A stretch of 64,000 nucleotides of DNA. Source: Alphaproteobacteria bacterium. Its GTDB lineage: Bacteria; Pseudomonadota; Alphaproteobacteria; UBA8366. Of this stretch, positions 51,848 through 60,190 are shown piece after piece. Both the position numbers and the translations under genes were made by a program. Location: contig JANQKC010000010.1 in the NCBI GenBank assembly GCA_028281325.1, positions 1 to 64,000 on the forward strand. The letters run 5' to 3'. Numbering within the stretch: position 1 is the first letter of the stretch; each line of letters starts with the position of its first letter. The notes below the pieces were generated by a model. The model made no database searches and was not told the origin of the DNA. It saw only the letters and a list, made by a program, of their open reading frames with translations.

Positions 51848-53107
51848 TTGACCACGCAACCGGCCACGCACCGCGTCAGTCCCTGGGAGCTGTTCCGCGA
51901 TGCGAACTACAGCTGCCTCTGGCTGGCGGGCGGATTCATCGGCACGATCCGGTGGCTCGAACTGCTCGTCATCAGCATCTACGTGTATGAGGTCACGGGC
52001 TCTCCCTTTCTCACCGCCTTGATGACCTTCTTCCGGCTGCTGCCGATGGTGTTGCTGGGCGCGGTGATCGGTGCGGTGGCGGAACGGCTCAACCGGCGCG
52101 TTCTCATGCTGGCCGGCCTCGGCGTGCTGATGGTCACCACGACCGGGCTCAGCGTGCTGGCCTATACCGGCAACCTGACGATCTGGCACGCGGCGCTCGG
52201 CGCGTTCCTCGGCGGCACCGTGCACACGTCCGAGTTTCCGATCCGCCGGATCATGGTGGCGGAGATTGCCGGCTCCGAAAGGTCCTCGGCCGCCCTGGCC
52301 TTCGATTCCTTGACCAACAACCTGACGCGGCTGATCGGCCCGATCTCGGGCGGCGTGCTGTATGACGTCATCGGCCTGTACGGCGCGTATGCCCTCTGCG
52401 CCGTGCTCTACGTGATCAGTTTCCTGCTTGTCTGGCGTGTCGATTACACGGCGGACTCTCAGTCGAGCGTCACGTCGGGCTCTTATCTCACGAATATCAT
52501 CGAAGGGTTCCGCTTCGTGCGACAGCGGCGGCTGATCGTCGGCACCCTGTGCGTCACCGTCATCATCAACATGTTCGCCGTGCCCTTCTCGGCGATGGTG
52601 CCGGTGATCGGCAAGGAAAACCTCGACCTCAGCGCGTCGCTGATCGGGGCCTTGGCGACGACCCAGGGCCTCGGCGCGTTCCTCGGCGCGGTTTTGATCG
52701 CCCTGTTGCAGCCGAAGAACTTTCCCCGGACCTATCTGTTGGGGTCCTTCCTGTTCCTGGCGGGCATCGCGGTGTTCGCCCAGTCCAATACGCTGATCCT
52801 CGCCTTCGGCGTCCTGCTGATCGCCGGGTTCGGCCATGCGGGATTTTCGACCACCCAATCGGCGATCATCTTCGGGGCGGCGTCCCCGGAAATGCGGTCG
52901 CGCATGCTCGGCGTGCTGGCGACCAGCATCGGCGCCGGCCCGCTCGGCGTGCTGCATTTGGGCTGGCTCGCCAACACGATCGGCGCACCCTGGGCGCTGG
53001 CCATCGTCGCGACGGAGGGATTCATCCTGCTGGGGATCGTCGCCGCGATCTATCCCGAGTTGTTCCGCGGCGGCGCGCGACCGGTCAGCGGTAAAGCAGC
53101 AGAATGA
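51848..53107 (+). CDS. MFS transporter (EntS-like, MFS_3 type)
   Basis: 419 residues from TTG 51848, which has GGAG at proper spacing; GTG 51803 would add 15 residues. About twelve membrane helices. SPWELFRDANYSCLWLAGGF then EVTGSPFLTALMTFFRLLPM, and the loop AERLNRRVLMLAG as motif A, are typical of MFS_3 proteins; LAFDSLTNNLTRLIGPISGG marks the middle. Likely exports a small organic compound. The last 23 nt overlap the convergent EamA gene. Confidence 0.85.
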   Translation: MTTQPATHRVSPWELFRDANYSCLWLAGGFIGTIRWLELLVISIYVYEVTGSPFLTALMTFFRLLPMVLLGAVIGAVAERLNRRVLMLAGLGVLMVTTTGLSVLAYTGNLTIWHAALGAFLGGTVHTSEFPIRRIMVAEIAGSERSSAALAFDSLTNNLTRLIGPISGGVLYDVIGLYGAYALCAVLYVISFLLVWRVDYTADSQSSVTSGSYLTNIIEGFRFVRQRRLIVGTLCVTVIINMFAVPFSAMVPVIGKENLDLSASLIGALATTQGLGAFLGAVLIALLQPKNFPRTYLLGSFLFLAGIAVFAQSNTLILAFGVLLIAGFGHAGFSTTQSAIIFGAASPEMRSRMLGVLATSIGAGPLGVLHLGWLANTIGAPWALAIVATEGFILLGIVAAIYPELFRGGARPVSGKAAE

Positions 53108-53990
53108 CGATGCCGACGACGATCAGGACCATGCCCAGAATCTCGTACCGGGTGGACCGCTCCTTGAACACGATATAGGAGGTCAGCAGCGAGAAGATCA
53201 GCTCGATCTGACCCAGCGTCCGGACATAGGCCGCATTCTCCAAGGTCATGGCGTTGAACCACGCCATTGACCCCAGCACGCCGGTCAGCCCGACGAGAAA
53301 GGAAAACTTGAAATTGCGGAAGATCGCGACGAGCTGGTCGCGCTCGCGCCAGACCATGTAAATCCCCATCACGGCGACTTGAATCGCGGTAACCCAGATC
53401 AGCGTCAATGCCGCCGGCAACAGGAAACCGTCCAAACCCAGCGACAGGCTGGCGGCCCGGATACTGACCGCGGCGACCGCGAAACCCGCGCCCGACACCA
53501 AACCGATCAGCGCGATGCGGTTGGTCCAGCCGGTCATGAAGCCGCGCAAGGTCGCCTGGCCATGCGCGACCGAGATCATCATCACGCCGACCACGCTGAT
53601 GACGATTGCCGACGCCCCGGCCAGACTCAACGCCTCGCCGAAGAAGATCAGGCCGAACAGGGCGGTCTGCACCGCCTCGGTCTTGGTATAGGTGGTGCCG
53701 ACCGCGAAGTTGCGGAACGAGAAAAGATAGACGAGCAGGAAGGTGCCGACGATCTGGCCAATCCCGGCGACGAAGGTCAACCCGACGAAGGACGCGGTTA
53801 ACGGCGGCACCGTCTCGTCCGAGACCCAGATCAGCGCTGCCAGATAGATCGCCGCGATCGGCATCCCGAACAGGAACCGCACGAAGGTAATCGCGCTGGT
53901 CTTCAGTTCGGTTTTCAGATGCTTTTGCAGCCCGGTGCGGATGGTCTGCAAAATGACAGCCGCCACGGTGATGACCACCCACAATTCCAT
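53085..53990 (-). CDS. EamA/DMT-superfamily transporter
   Basis: 301 residues from ATG 53990, with AGGAC upstream. About ten hydrophobic helices in two EamA repeats: AVILQTIRTGLQKHLKTELK and FVRFLFGMPIAAIYLAALIW, then YTKTEAVQTALFGLIFFGEA, and in the second half NAMTLENAAYVRTLGQIELI, FSLLTSYIVFKERSTRYEIL. The YTKTE motif is shared with small-multidrug-type permeases. It ends inside the convergent MFS gene (23-nt tail-to-tail overlap). Substrate unknown. Confidence 0.85.
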   Translation of the reverse strand: MELWVVITVAAVILQTIRTGLQKHLKTELKTSAITFVRFLFGMPIAAIYLAALIWVSDETVPPLTASFVGLTFVAGIGQIVGTFLLVYLFSFRNFAVGTTYTKTEAVQTALFGLIFFGEALSLAGASAIVISVVGVMMISVAHGQATLRGFMTGWTNRIALIGLVSGAGFAVAAVSIRAASLSLGLDGFLLPAALTLIWVTAIQVAVMGIYMVWRERDQLVAIFRNFKFSFLVGLTGVLGSMAWFNAMTLENAAYVRTLGQIELIFSLLTSYIVFKERSTRYEILGMVLIVVGIVILLLYR

Positions 53991-54112
53991 CGCGCTTGTC
54001 CTGACGGGTCCCGTTTTTTCTTTCGTTCGACTATGCCTATCGCAGGTCCGACAGGATCTCGCTGATCTCGTCGACAAGCGTAACGCCCGGTCCGGGCCAA
54101 CCCGGTCGCCGA

Positions 54113-54232
54113 TCAGGCAACCACCGCCCGCCCTTCGCAGGGGCCGACAATACAAACACCGTCCTCCGGGCGAAACAATGCCCCATGGCTGTGGCAGAAA
54201 ACCCGCCCTTTCCCCAACTGCGTTATAGATAT
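54113..54232 (-). pseudogene. Truncated Rieske [2Fe-2S] domain remnant
   Basis: In the minus frame ending at 54113 the translation reads QLGKGRVFCHSHGALFRPED followed by GVCIVGPCEGRAVVA and a stop. CHSH is the second cluster-binding box (CxxH), with the typical GALFRPEDG and GPC.GR tail of small Rieske proteins. The first box (CxH) and all the N-terminal half are missing, because the MFS gene stop lies 45 nt away. It cannot bind a cluster as it stands, so it looks like debris of a Rieske gene. Confidence 0.75.
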
Positions 54233-54276
54233 TCTACGTCGAACGGGCGGTCGTCCGGAAACGGAGTTTGCCCCGT

Positions 54277-55539
54277 TCAGTGCGACCGGCGGGCATCCTG
54301 GCTCGGCTTGCGGTCCTCGGCCCGGCCGTAGACGATCATCGCCGCGATCAACACGCAGGCGACGAAACCGAACGCCGCCCGATAGGCGATCGCAGGGGCC
54401 GTCGAGCCGCCGTCGGCGAACCCGCCCAAGATCAGCCCCGTCGCCATCTGCAGCACCGCGACGCCCGCGACCATCGAGGTATTCACCGTGGTCACGCCGC
54501 GCCCGACCAGCCGCGCCGGAAACAAGGAGCGGCCATGCGCCATCATCGCCACCCGGTGCCCGCCCAGATAGCCGATCGCCGCGAACAACGCCGTCACGGC
54601 CCAGAGCGGCGGCCGGTCGAGCAGCGCCAGGATCGAGAACGCCGCGGCCAACGCGCCGCAACTCGCCATCACGACGCCCTTGCGCGTGTCGAACCGGCGG
54701 TCCATCGGCCCGTAGCTCAGCGACCCGGCCAGCATCGCCGTCGCCATCACCAGCATCACGTTGCCACGCGCGATGGCGTCCAGGCCGTAGACGTCGTTCA
54801 ACATCGGCGCGCCCCACAAGCCGAACACGCACAGCGCGCTGCCATATCCGACGAAGGCGATCGCCAGCACCGGGCCGATCCCCGGCATGCGCAGCGCCTC
54901 GCGGACGCCGCGCAGCATGTCGCCGAGGCTTGCGCCGTCGGATTCGTCTCGCGTTTCGCCGGGCGGCGCATCGCGGACGCCGATCCAGGCCACCGCCGTC
55001 AGGACGGCCGCAACCCCGGCGGCAATCAGGAACGCGTTCCGCCAACCGATGCCTTCCGCCAACAATGCGAAGGGCGTGGCCGCCAGCAGATGCCCGGTCT
55101 CGCCGCCGCCGATAATGATCCCGGCGAAGGTGGCGTAGCGGTCCGGCGGGAACCACCGGGCGCAGACGACAAGTGATCCGACCAGCACGCCGGCACAGCC
55201 GATCCCCATGCCGATGCGCGCCAGCGTCAGCTCCGCCAACCCGTCCGCCCGCGCGAACAGGACCGCACCCGCCACCGCCAACAACAGGAGGCTCGACACC
55301 GTGCGCCGCGGCCCGAACCGGTCGAGCAGCATGCCGATGGGAATTTGCGCCGCGCCGAAGGACACGAAGAAGGCGCCGGTCAACAGGCCCAGGTCGCCCG
55401 GCGTCAGATTCAGGTCGCGCGTCAGGTCCGGCGCCACCACGGCATGCGACGCGCGGAAGAACTGGCTGACCACGTAGACACTGCAAAGCGTGGCGACGAT
55501 ACGAACCGCCGCACCTTTCGGCGGGGACTGCTCGGACAT
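54277..55539 (-). CDS. MFS transporter
   Basis: 420 residues from ATG 55539 (MSEQSPPKGAAVRIVATLCS). Twelve predicted helices. The motif-A region GMLLDRFGPRRTVSSLLL and HVLA-like LTLARIGMGIGCAGVLVGSL identify the major facilitator superfamily; the second half repeats the pattern (YGPMDRRFDTRKGVVMA). Probably an organic-acid or metabolite transporter. Upstream reading to 55650 is open but has no good start. Divergent from the TauE/SafE gene. Confidence 0.88.
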   Translation of the reverse strand: MSEQSPPKGAAVRIVATLCSVYVVSQFFRASHAVVAPDLTRDLNLTPGDLGLLTGAFFVSFGAAQIPIGMLLDRFGPRRTVSSLLLLAVAGAVLFARADGLAELTLARIGMGIGCAGVLVGSLVVCARWFPPDRYATFAGIIIGGGETGHLLAATPFALLAEGIGWRNAFLIAAGVAAVLTAVAWIGVRDAPPGETRDESDGASLGDMLRGVREALRMPGIGPVLAIAFVGYGSALCVFGLWGAPMLNDVYGLDAIARGNVMLVMATAMLAGSLSYGPMDRRFDTRKGVVMASCGALAAAFSILALLDRPPLWAVTALFAAIGYLGGHRVAMMAHGRSLFPARLVGRGVTTVNTSMVAGVAVLQMATGLILGGFADGGSTAPAIAYRAAFGFVACVLIAAMIVYGRAEDRKPSQDARRSH

Positions 55540-55694
55540 TCGCGCGACGGTGGCGCGCGCCCCGCCAGTTGTCAACGCCGCGCCGCGCTCTATCACCGCC
55601 TGCGCCGTCGATTTGCGCCGGTCAGCCCCGGCGCTATAGTGGCGGCCCATCCATGCCGCGCCGGCCCTCGCCCAAGAATAAGAACAAGGACGCG

Positions 55695-56483
55695 ATGAGT
55701 TTCGATTTCATACCGTTTGCGGAAATCGACGGTTTCGCCGTCGCCGCGCTCCTGGTCATCTATTTCCTGGCCTTCTTCATCCGGGGGATCATCGGGTTCG
55801 GCTCGGCCATGCCCGCCGTCCTGGGCAGCGCCTGGATCCTGCCGCCGCATGACGCGGTGCTGATCGCTCTGCTGACATCGGTCTTCGCGCAGGTCCAACT
55901 GCTGCCGCAGGGGTTTCGCGACGCCAATTGGAAAATCACCAAGCCGTTGGTCGCCGGCGCGATCCTGTCGGTGGCCATCGGCGTTTGGATCTTCGCCGCG
56001 CTGGAGGCAGCCTGGCTGACCATCGCGCTGGGCCTCATCCTGAGCGCCGCCGTGATGATCGACATCGGACGGCTGACCCAGCATATGTCGAAAATCTTGC
56101 GACTCGACCGGTTCGCGGTCGCCTTTTCGCTCGCCAGCATCGCGGGATTGATGGCCGGAATCGCTGGGGCCGGATCGAACTATTTCCTTTCGGTCTATAT
56201 CCGCTGGGCCGCGCCGGAACCGCGGGTCTTCCGGGCGACCAACATCCTCGTCTCCGGCGCGATGACGCTGTGGCGCTGCTGCGTCACGTTGATCGCCGGG
56301 CTGCTGTCGATCAAACTCGCCGTCGAATCGCTGCTGGTCATGCCCGCGGTCTACGCCGGCGCCTGGGCGGGCCGCATCATGAGCGAACGGCTGTCGGCGG
56401 AGCGGTATTTCGGCCTGTTCCGCTGGCTGTTGCTGGCCGCCGCCGTGGCGCTGATCTGGAAAGGCGTGACCGCTCTCGATTGA
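55695..56483 (+). CDS. TauE/SafE-family sulfite/anion exporter
   Basis: 262 residues from ATG 55695 with AAGGA upstream. About eight helices, with the duplicated family pattern: AFFIRGIIGFGSAMPAVLGS in the first half and ASIAGLMAGIAGAGSNYFLS in the second. TauE/SafE proteins export sulfite, sulfoacetate or related organic anions. Placement next to several TauD dioxygenases, which in their best-known form release sulfite from taurine, is suggestive but not proof. Confidence 0.87.
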   Translation: MSFDFIPFAEIDGFAVAALLVIYFLAFFIRGIIGFGSAMPAVLGSAWILPPHDAVLIALLTSVFAQVQLLPQGFRDANWKITKPLVAGAILSVAIGVWIFAALEAAWLTIALGLILSAAVMIDIGRLTQHMSKILRLDRFAVAFSLASIAGLMAGIAGAGSNYFLSVYIRWAAPEPRVFRATNILVSGAMTLWRCCVTLIAGLLSIKLAVESLLVMPAVYAGAWAGRIMSERLSAERYFGLFRWLLLAAAVALIWKGVTALD

Positions 56484-56606
56484 CGTCTCGGCGGCGCGGG
56501 AAATTTGCGCCGCGCCGCGGCCGCGCCGTATAGTTTCGGGACCATTCCGGACCATTGTCAGACGCGCCGCCGCGTCGGCCGCCTGATGACATCAGGAGAC
56601 GGCATC

Positions 56607-57452
56607 ATGTATCAAATCAATCCTTTAGGAGACGCGCTCGGCGCCGAAGTGATCGGCCTGGATCCGAGCCGGGACTTGACCGAAGACGAATCCCGCATGC
56701 TCAACGAGGCGTTCTTCGACTACCTGCTGTTGTGTATCCGCTGTGATCCCATGCCGGCGGAGGATTTCGCCCGCTTCGGCCGGCAGTTCGGCAAGCCGCA
56801 GCTTCAGCTTCTGCGCAACCGCCGTCACGGCGACGTGCCGGAAGTGTCCGTCCTGGAATCCACCTATAAACGCGCGGAAGACAAGCCGGACGACATGCAG
56901 ATGATGCGCCTGTCGGGATGGCACACCGACGATTCCTATTTCGCCAAGCCCGCCAAGGCGACGATGTATCAGTCGCTCCAGATTCCCGAGTCCGGCGGTC
57001 AAACCCGCTTCTGCAACATGCGCCAAGCCTATGACGACCTGTCCGACGCAATGAAGGCGCGGCTCGACGGCCTGAAGACGGTGCACAGCTACGACACGAT
57101 GCGCGCACCGGCCCGCGCGTCGGCTCGCACCGCCGTCGAGGCCTCGGAAACGCCGGACGTGGTGCACCCGCTGATCCGAACCCATGAAGACACGGGCCGC
57201 AAGGCGATCTACCTCAATTCGAACCGGACAGACCGGATCGTCGACATGAACCGCGCCGAAAGCGATGCCCTGCTCGACGAGCTGTTCGACCATGTCACGC
57301 AGCCGAAATACGTGTACGACCACGAATGGCGGGTCGGCGACGTCCTGCTCTGGGATAACCGCTGCCTGATGCATTCGGTCAACATGGACTTCCCCGTCGG
57401 ACAAACGCGGCTGCACCAACGCCTCCTGCTGGAAGGCGCGATTCCGGTCTAG
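56607..57452 (+). CDS. TauD/TfdA-family dioxygenase (paralogue 2)
   Basis: 281 residues from ATG 56607, with AGGAGA upstream. Fe(II) ligands H106 and D108 in SGWHTDDSYF; the distal His is in LLWDNRCLMHSVNMD, and the 2-oxoglutarate Arg in TRLHQRLLLEG. Note HQR instead of HRT at this site. Intact and of normal length. First member of the 56.6-63.2 kb plus-strand run. Substrate unknown; only modest similarity to paralogue 1, so it probably acts on another compound. Confidence 0.9.
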   Translation: MYQINPLGDALGAEVIGLDPSRDLTEDESRMLNEAFFDYLLLCIRCDPMPAEDFARFGRQFGKPQLQLLRNRRHGDVPEVSVLESTYKRAEDKPDDMQMMRLSGWHTDDSYFAKPAKATMYQSLQIPESGGQTRFCNMRQAYDDLSDAMKARLDGLKTVHSYDTMRAPARASARTAVEASETPDVVHPLIRTHEDTGRKAIYLNSNRTDRIVDMNRAESDALLDELFDHVTQPKYVYDHEWRVGDVLLWDNRCLMHSVNMDFPVGQTRLHQRLLLEGAIPV

Positions 57453-57491
57453 CGACGGCCGAAACGATCCAAGCCGGGGGCGCTGCAGGGG

Positions 57492-57617
57492 CATGCATTT
57501 CCGGCACGGTTCGGGTATCGTCTCTCCCGGCGGCCGCATGACGTCCTGATCCGGGATAATCGCTGCCTCGTAACCGCCGCGACGAATGGCTGTACGGAGC
57601 CTCGGCGCATGCATTGA
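57492..57617 (+). pseudogene. Degenerate TauD C-terminal fragment
   Basis: The frame reads HAFPARFGYRLSRRPHDVLI then RDNRCLVTAATNGCTEPRRM-H and TGA. This aligns with the dioxygenase pattern F-x-Y-R...R-x-GDVL(I/L)WDNRC...PRRMHR of the intact genes here, but the Trp before DN is Arg, the distal His position is Thr, and the gene stops at the MH of RMHRT. Upstream coding sequence is lost. The whole 250-bp gap 57453-57702 is otherwise without a gene. Confidence 0.65.
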
Positions 57618-57702
57618 AGATTTGCCGACAGGCCGTGAACCGTACTGGCGGCCGACCCAAACGACGTAAACGCCCAGCCCTAAGCCCCGGGAGACACCGC
57701 AT

Positions 57703-59295
57703 ATGACCAAACGCCTCGACGCTCAATCCCTCAAAACTATGATCACGGACGGCGAGGAAATCGCCCTGCTCGATGTCCGAGAGGACGGGCAGTTCGGCGA
57801 AGGCCATCTGCTGTTCACCGTGCCGGCCCCCTACAGCGTGTTGGAAATGCGCCTGGCCGCGCTGATGACCCGCAAATCGGTGCGCACGGTGCTGGTCGAC
57901 GATGGCGACGGCGTCGCCGAGAAGGCCGCAGCGCGGATGGACGACCTGGGCTTCACGAATGTATCGATCCTCGACGGCGGCGTGCCCGCCTGGGCCGCCG
58001 CGGGCTATGAGATCTTCAAAGGGGTCAACGTTCCCTGCAAAGCCTTCGGCGAAGTGGTCGAGCACGCGGCCCATACGCCATCGATCTCGGCGGAAGAATT
58101 GAACGCCATGTTCGAGAATAACGAGGACTTGGTGGTCGTCGACGGCCGCACGCCGGAGGAATACAAGCGCATGAGCATTCCCAACGGCATCAGCGTGCCG
58201 AACGCGGAACTCGTCTACCGCATCCAGGAACTGGCGCCCTCGCCGGACACCACGGTTGTGGTCAACTGCGCCGGACGGACGCGTAGCATCATCGGGGCGC
58301 AGACCCTGATCAACGCGAAAATCCCGAACAAGGTGGTCGCGCTCCGCGCCGGCACGATGGGCTGGAACCTCGCCGGCTTCGAGTTGGACCACGGCGCGAC
58401 GCGCCGGTATCCCGAGGTGTCGGCCGACGGCATGAAGGTCGCGCAACAGCGGGCCGCCGACATGGTCGCGCGCTACAACATCAGGAAGACCAATCTCTCG
58501 ACCGTGGAAAAATGGCGCGATGACCCGAGCCGCAGCCTCTACCTGCTAGACGTGCGCGACCGGGCCGAATACGAGGCCGGGCATCTGCCCGGCGCCGTGC
58601 ATGCCCCCGGCGGGCAGCTGGTGCAGGCGACCGACGCCTGGATCGGCACCAAGGGCGCGCGCGTCGTGCTGACCGACGATACGGAAATCCGCGCGATCAC
58701 GGCGGCGCATTGGATGGTCCAGATGGCTTGGGACGTCTATGTCCTGGAAGGCGGCATCGGGGACGCCGGCACCGAAACCGGCACGCCGCCGCGCGCCGTT
58801 CTCGGCATCGACGACATCGCCGTCGACACGATGACGCCGCAGGAGCTGTCGCAGGCCCTGGACGACGGAACGGCCGTCGCGGTCGATATGGACTTGTCGG
58901 GGCATTACCGGGACCGGCGTTTGCCCGGCGCGCATTGGGGCATCCGGCCACGGCTCGACCGGCTCGCGGCCGAGCTTCCCGCCGGCAAGACCGTCGTGCT
59001 CTATTCCGAACACGAAACCCGCGCCCGGCTCGCGGTGCCCGACATGCGCGCCGCGACCGACGCGCCCGTCGTCCTTCTCGCCGGCGGGCGGGAAGCCTGG
59101 GTCGCCGCCGGGCTGCCGACGGAAGCCTCCGGCGGCACGCCGCCCGACTCCGAGCGGATCGACTTTCTGTTCTTCGTCCATGACCGTCATGACGGGAACG
59201 AACAGGCGATGCGCGACTATCTGAGTTGGGAGGAAGCCCTGCCCGCCCAGATCGAAAACGACGGCGACGCAGGCTTCACCGTGATCACACCGTAA
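57703..59295 (+). CDS. Four-domain rhodanese-like protein
   Basis: 530 residues, four tandem rhodanese domains beginning near residues 5, 125, 260 and 385 (each opens with an LDVRE/VVDGRTPEEY/LLDVRDRAEY/AVDMDLSGHY-type strand). Only domain 2 has an active-site cysteine, C189 in VVNCAGRTRS; the matching loops of domains 1, 3 and 4 are VDDGDG, LTDDTE and LYSEHE. Cytoplasmic, with no signal peptide. Expected to carry persulfide sulfur or act as a scaffold. GGGAGA precedes the ATG. It sits between two TauD genes, consistent with organosulfur metabolism. Confidence 0.88.
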   Translation: MTKRLDAQSLKTMITDGEEIALLDVREDGQFGEGHLLFTVPAPYSVLEMRLAALMTRKSVRTVLVDDGDGVAEKAAARMDDLGFTNVSILDGGVPAWAAAGYEIFKGVNVPCKAFGEVVEHAAHTPSISAEELNAMFENNEDLVVVDGRTPEEYKRMSIPNGISVPNAELVYRIQELAPSPDTTVVVNCAGRTRSIIGAQTLINAKIPNKVVALRAGTMGWNLAGFELDHGATRRYPEVSADGMKVAQQRAADMVARYNIRKTNLSTVEKWRDDPSRSLYLLDVRDRAEYEAGHLPGAVHAPGGQLVQATDAWIGTKGARVVLTDDTEIRAITAAHWMVQMAWDVYVLEGGIGDAGTETGTPPRAVLGIDDIAVDTMTPQELSQALDDGTAVAVDMDLSGHYRDRRLPGAHWGIRPRLDRLAAELPAGKTVVLYSEHETRARLAVPDMRAATDAPVVLLAGGREAWVAAGLPTEASGGTPPDSERIDFLFFVHDRHDGNEQAMRDYLSWEEALPAQIENDGDAGFTVITP

Positions 59296-59316
59296 AGACC
59301 CCGCCGAAGGTTCGAC

Positions 59317-60159
59317 ATGACCGTAACCATCGCCCCCCTTGCCGAGAATGCCGGCGCGGAAGTCACCGGCCTCGACCTGCGCGACGAGGTCGACGCGGAG
59401 ACGGCTAAGCGGCTCAACGACGCCTTCGTCGACCGGGTCGCCTTGGTGTTCCGCGACCAGACATTGACGCCGCAGGCGTTCGTGAAGGGCGCCAGCATCT
59501 TCGGCAAACCGATGAAACAACTGCTGGCGCAGTATCATCTGCCCGACTGCCCCGAGGTCGGCACCGTGTCGAACCGGGACCGCGACACCAAAGGCGACGG
59601 CAAGATCCTGATCCGGGGCACCACCTGGCACACCGACCATTCGAACAAGGAGGTGCCGCCAAAGGCGACATCGCTCTACGCGGTCGAATTACCGGACAGC
59701 GGCGGCGACACGGAGTTCACCAATACCTGCGCCGCCTATGACGCGCTGCCGGACGACACCAAGAAGCGGATCGACGGCCTACAGGCGGTGCATGCCTATC
59801 TCAGCAGCCGCACGCCCCGCAAGCTGCCGAAACGCACCAAGGAAGAGGAAGCGGCCAGCCCGGATATGATCCAACCGCTGGTCCGCACCCATCCCGATTC
59901 CGGCCGCAAGGCGCTATACTTGAATCCGGTGCGGATCGAGGAATTCGTCGGCGTCGAGAAGGAGGAGGGCTTCGCGCTGCTCAATGCGCTGATGGCGCAC
60001 GCCACCGAGGACCGCTTCATCTACCGGCACAAGTGGCGGCGCGGCGACATGGTGATCTGGGACAACCGCTGCTCGATGCATCAGGCGCATACGGACTATG
60101 ACATGAACCAACTTCGCCTGCTGCACCGGCTGATGCTGGAAGGCACCAAGCCGGTCTAG
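59317..60159 (+). CDS. TauD/TfdA-family dioxygenase (paralogue 3)
   Basis: 280 residues from ATG 59317, 21 nt after the rhodanese stop. Fe(II) ligands H105/D107 in TTWHTDHSN, distal His in VIWDNRCSMHQAHTDYDM, 2-oxoglutarate Arg in LHRLMLEGTK. Complete. LADSGG-type middle (VELPDSGGDTEFTNTCAAYD) is conserved. Clearly cotranscribed with the rhodanese gene. Substrate unknown. Confidence 0.92.
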   Translation: MTVTIAPLAENAGAEVTGLDLRDEVDAETAKRLNDAFVDRVALVFRDQTLTPQAFVKGASIFGKPMKQLLAQYHLPDCPEVGTVSNRDRDTKGDGKILIRGTTWHTDHSNKEVPPKATSLYAVELPDSGGDTEFTNTCAAYDALPDDTKKRIDGLQAVHAYLSSRTPRKLPKRTKEEEAASPDMIQPLVRTHPDSGRKALYLNPVRIEEFVGVEKEEGFALLNALMAHATEDRFIYRHKWRRGDMVIWDNRCSMHQAHTDYDMNQLRLLHRLMLEGTKPV

Positions 60160-60190
60160 CCGGCGGCGCAGGACACGGAGGAGACGCGCG

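Noticed and set aside
56607-60159. Naming any of the dioxygenases tauD or tfdA
   Set aside because: The metal and 2-oxoglutarate residues are common to the whole family, so the substrate cannot be inferred from them.
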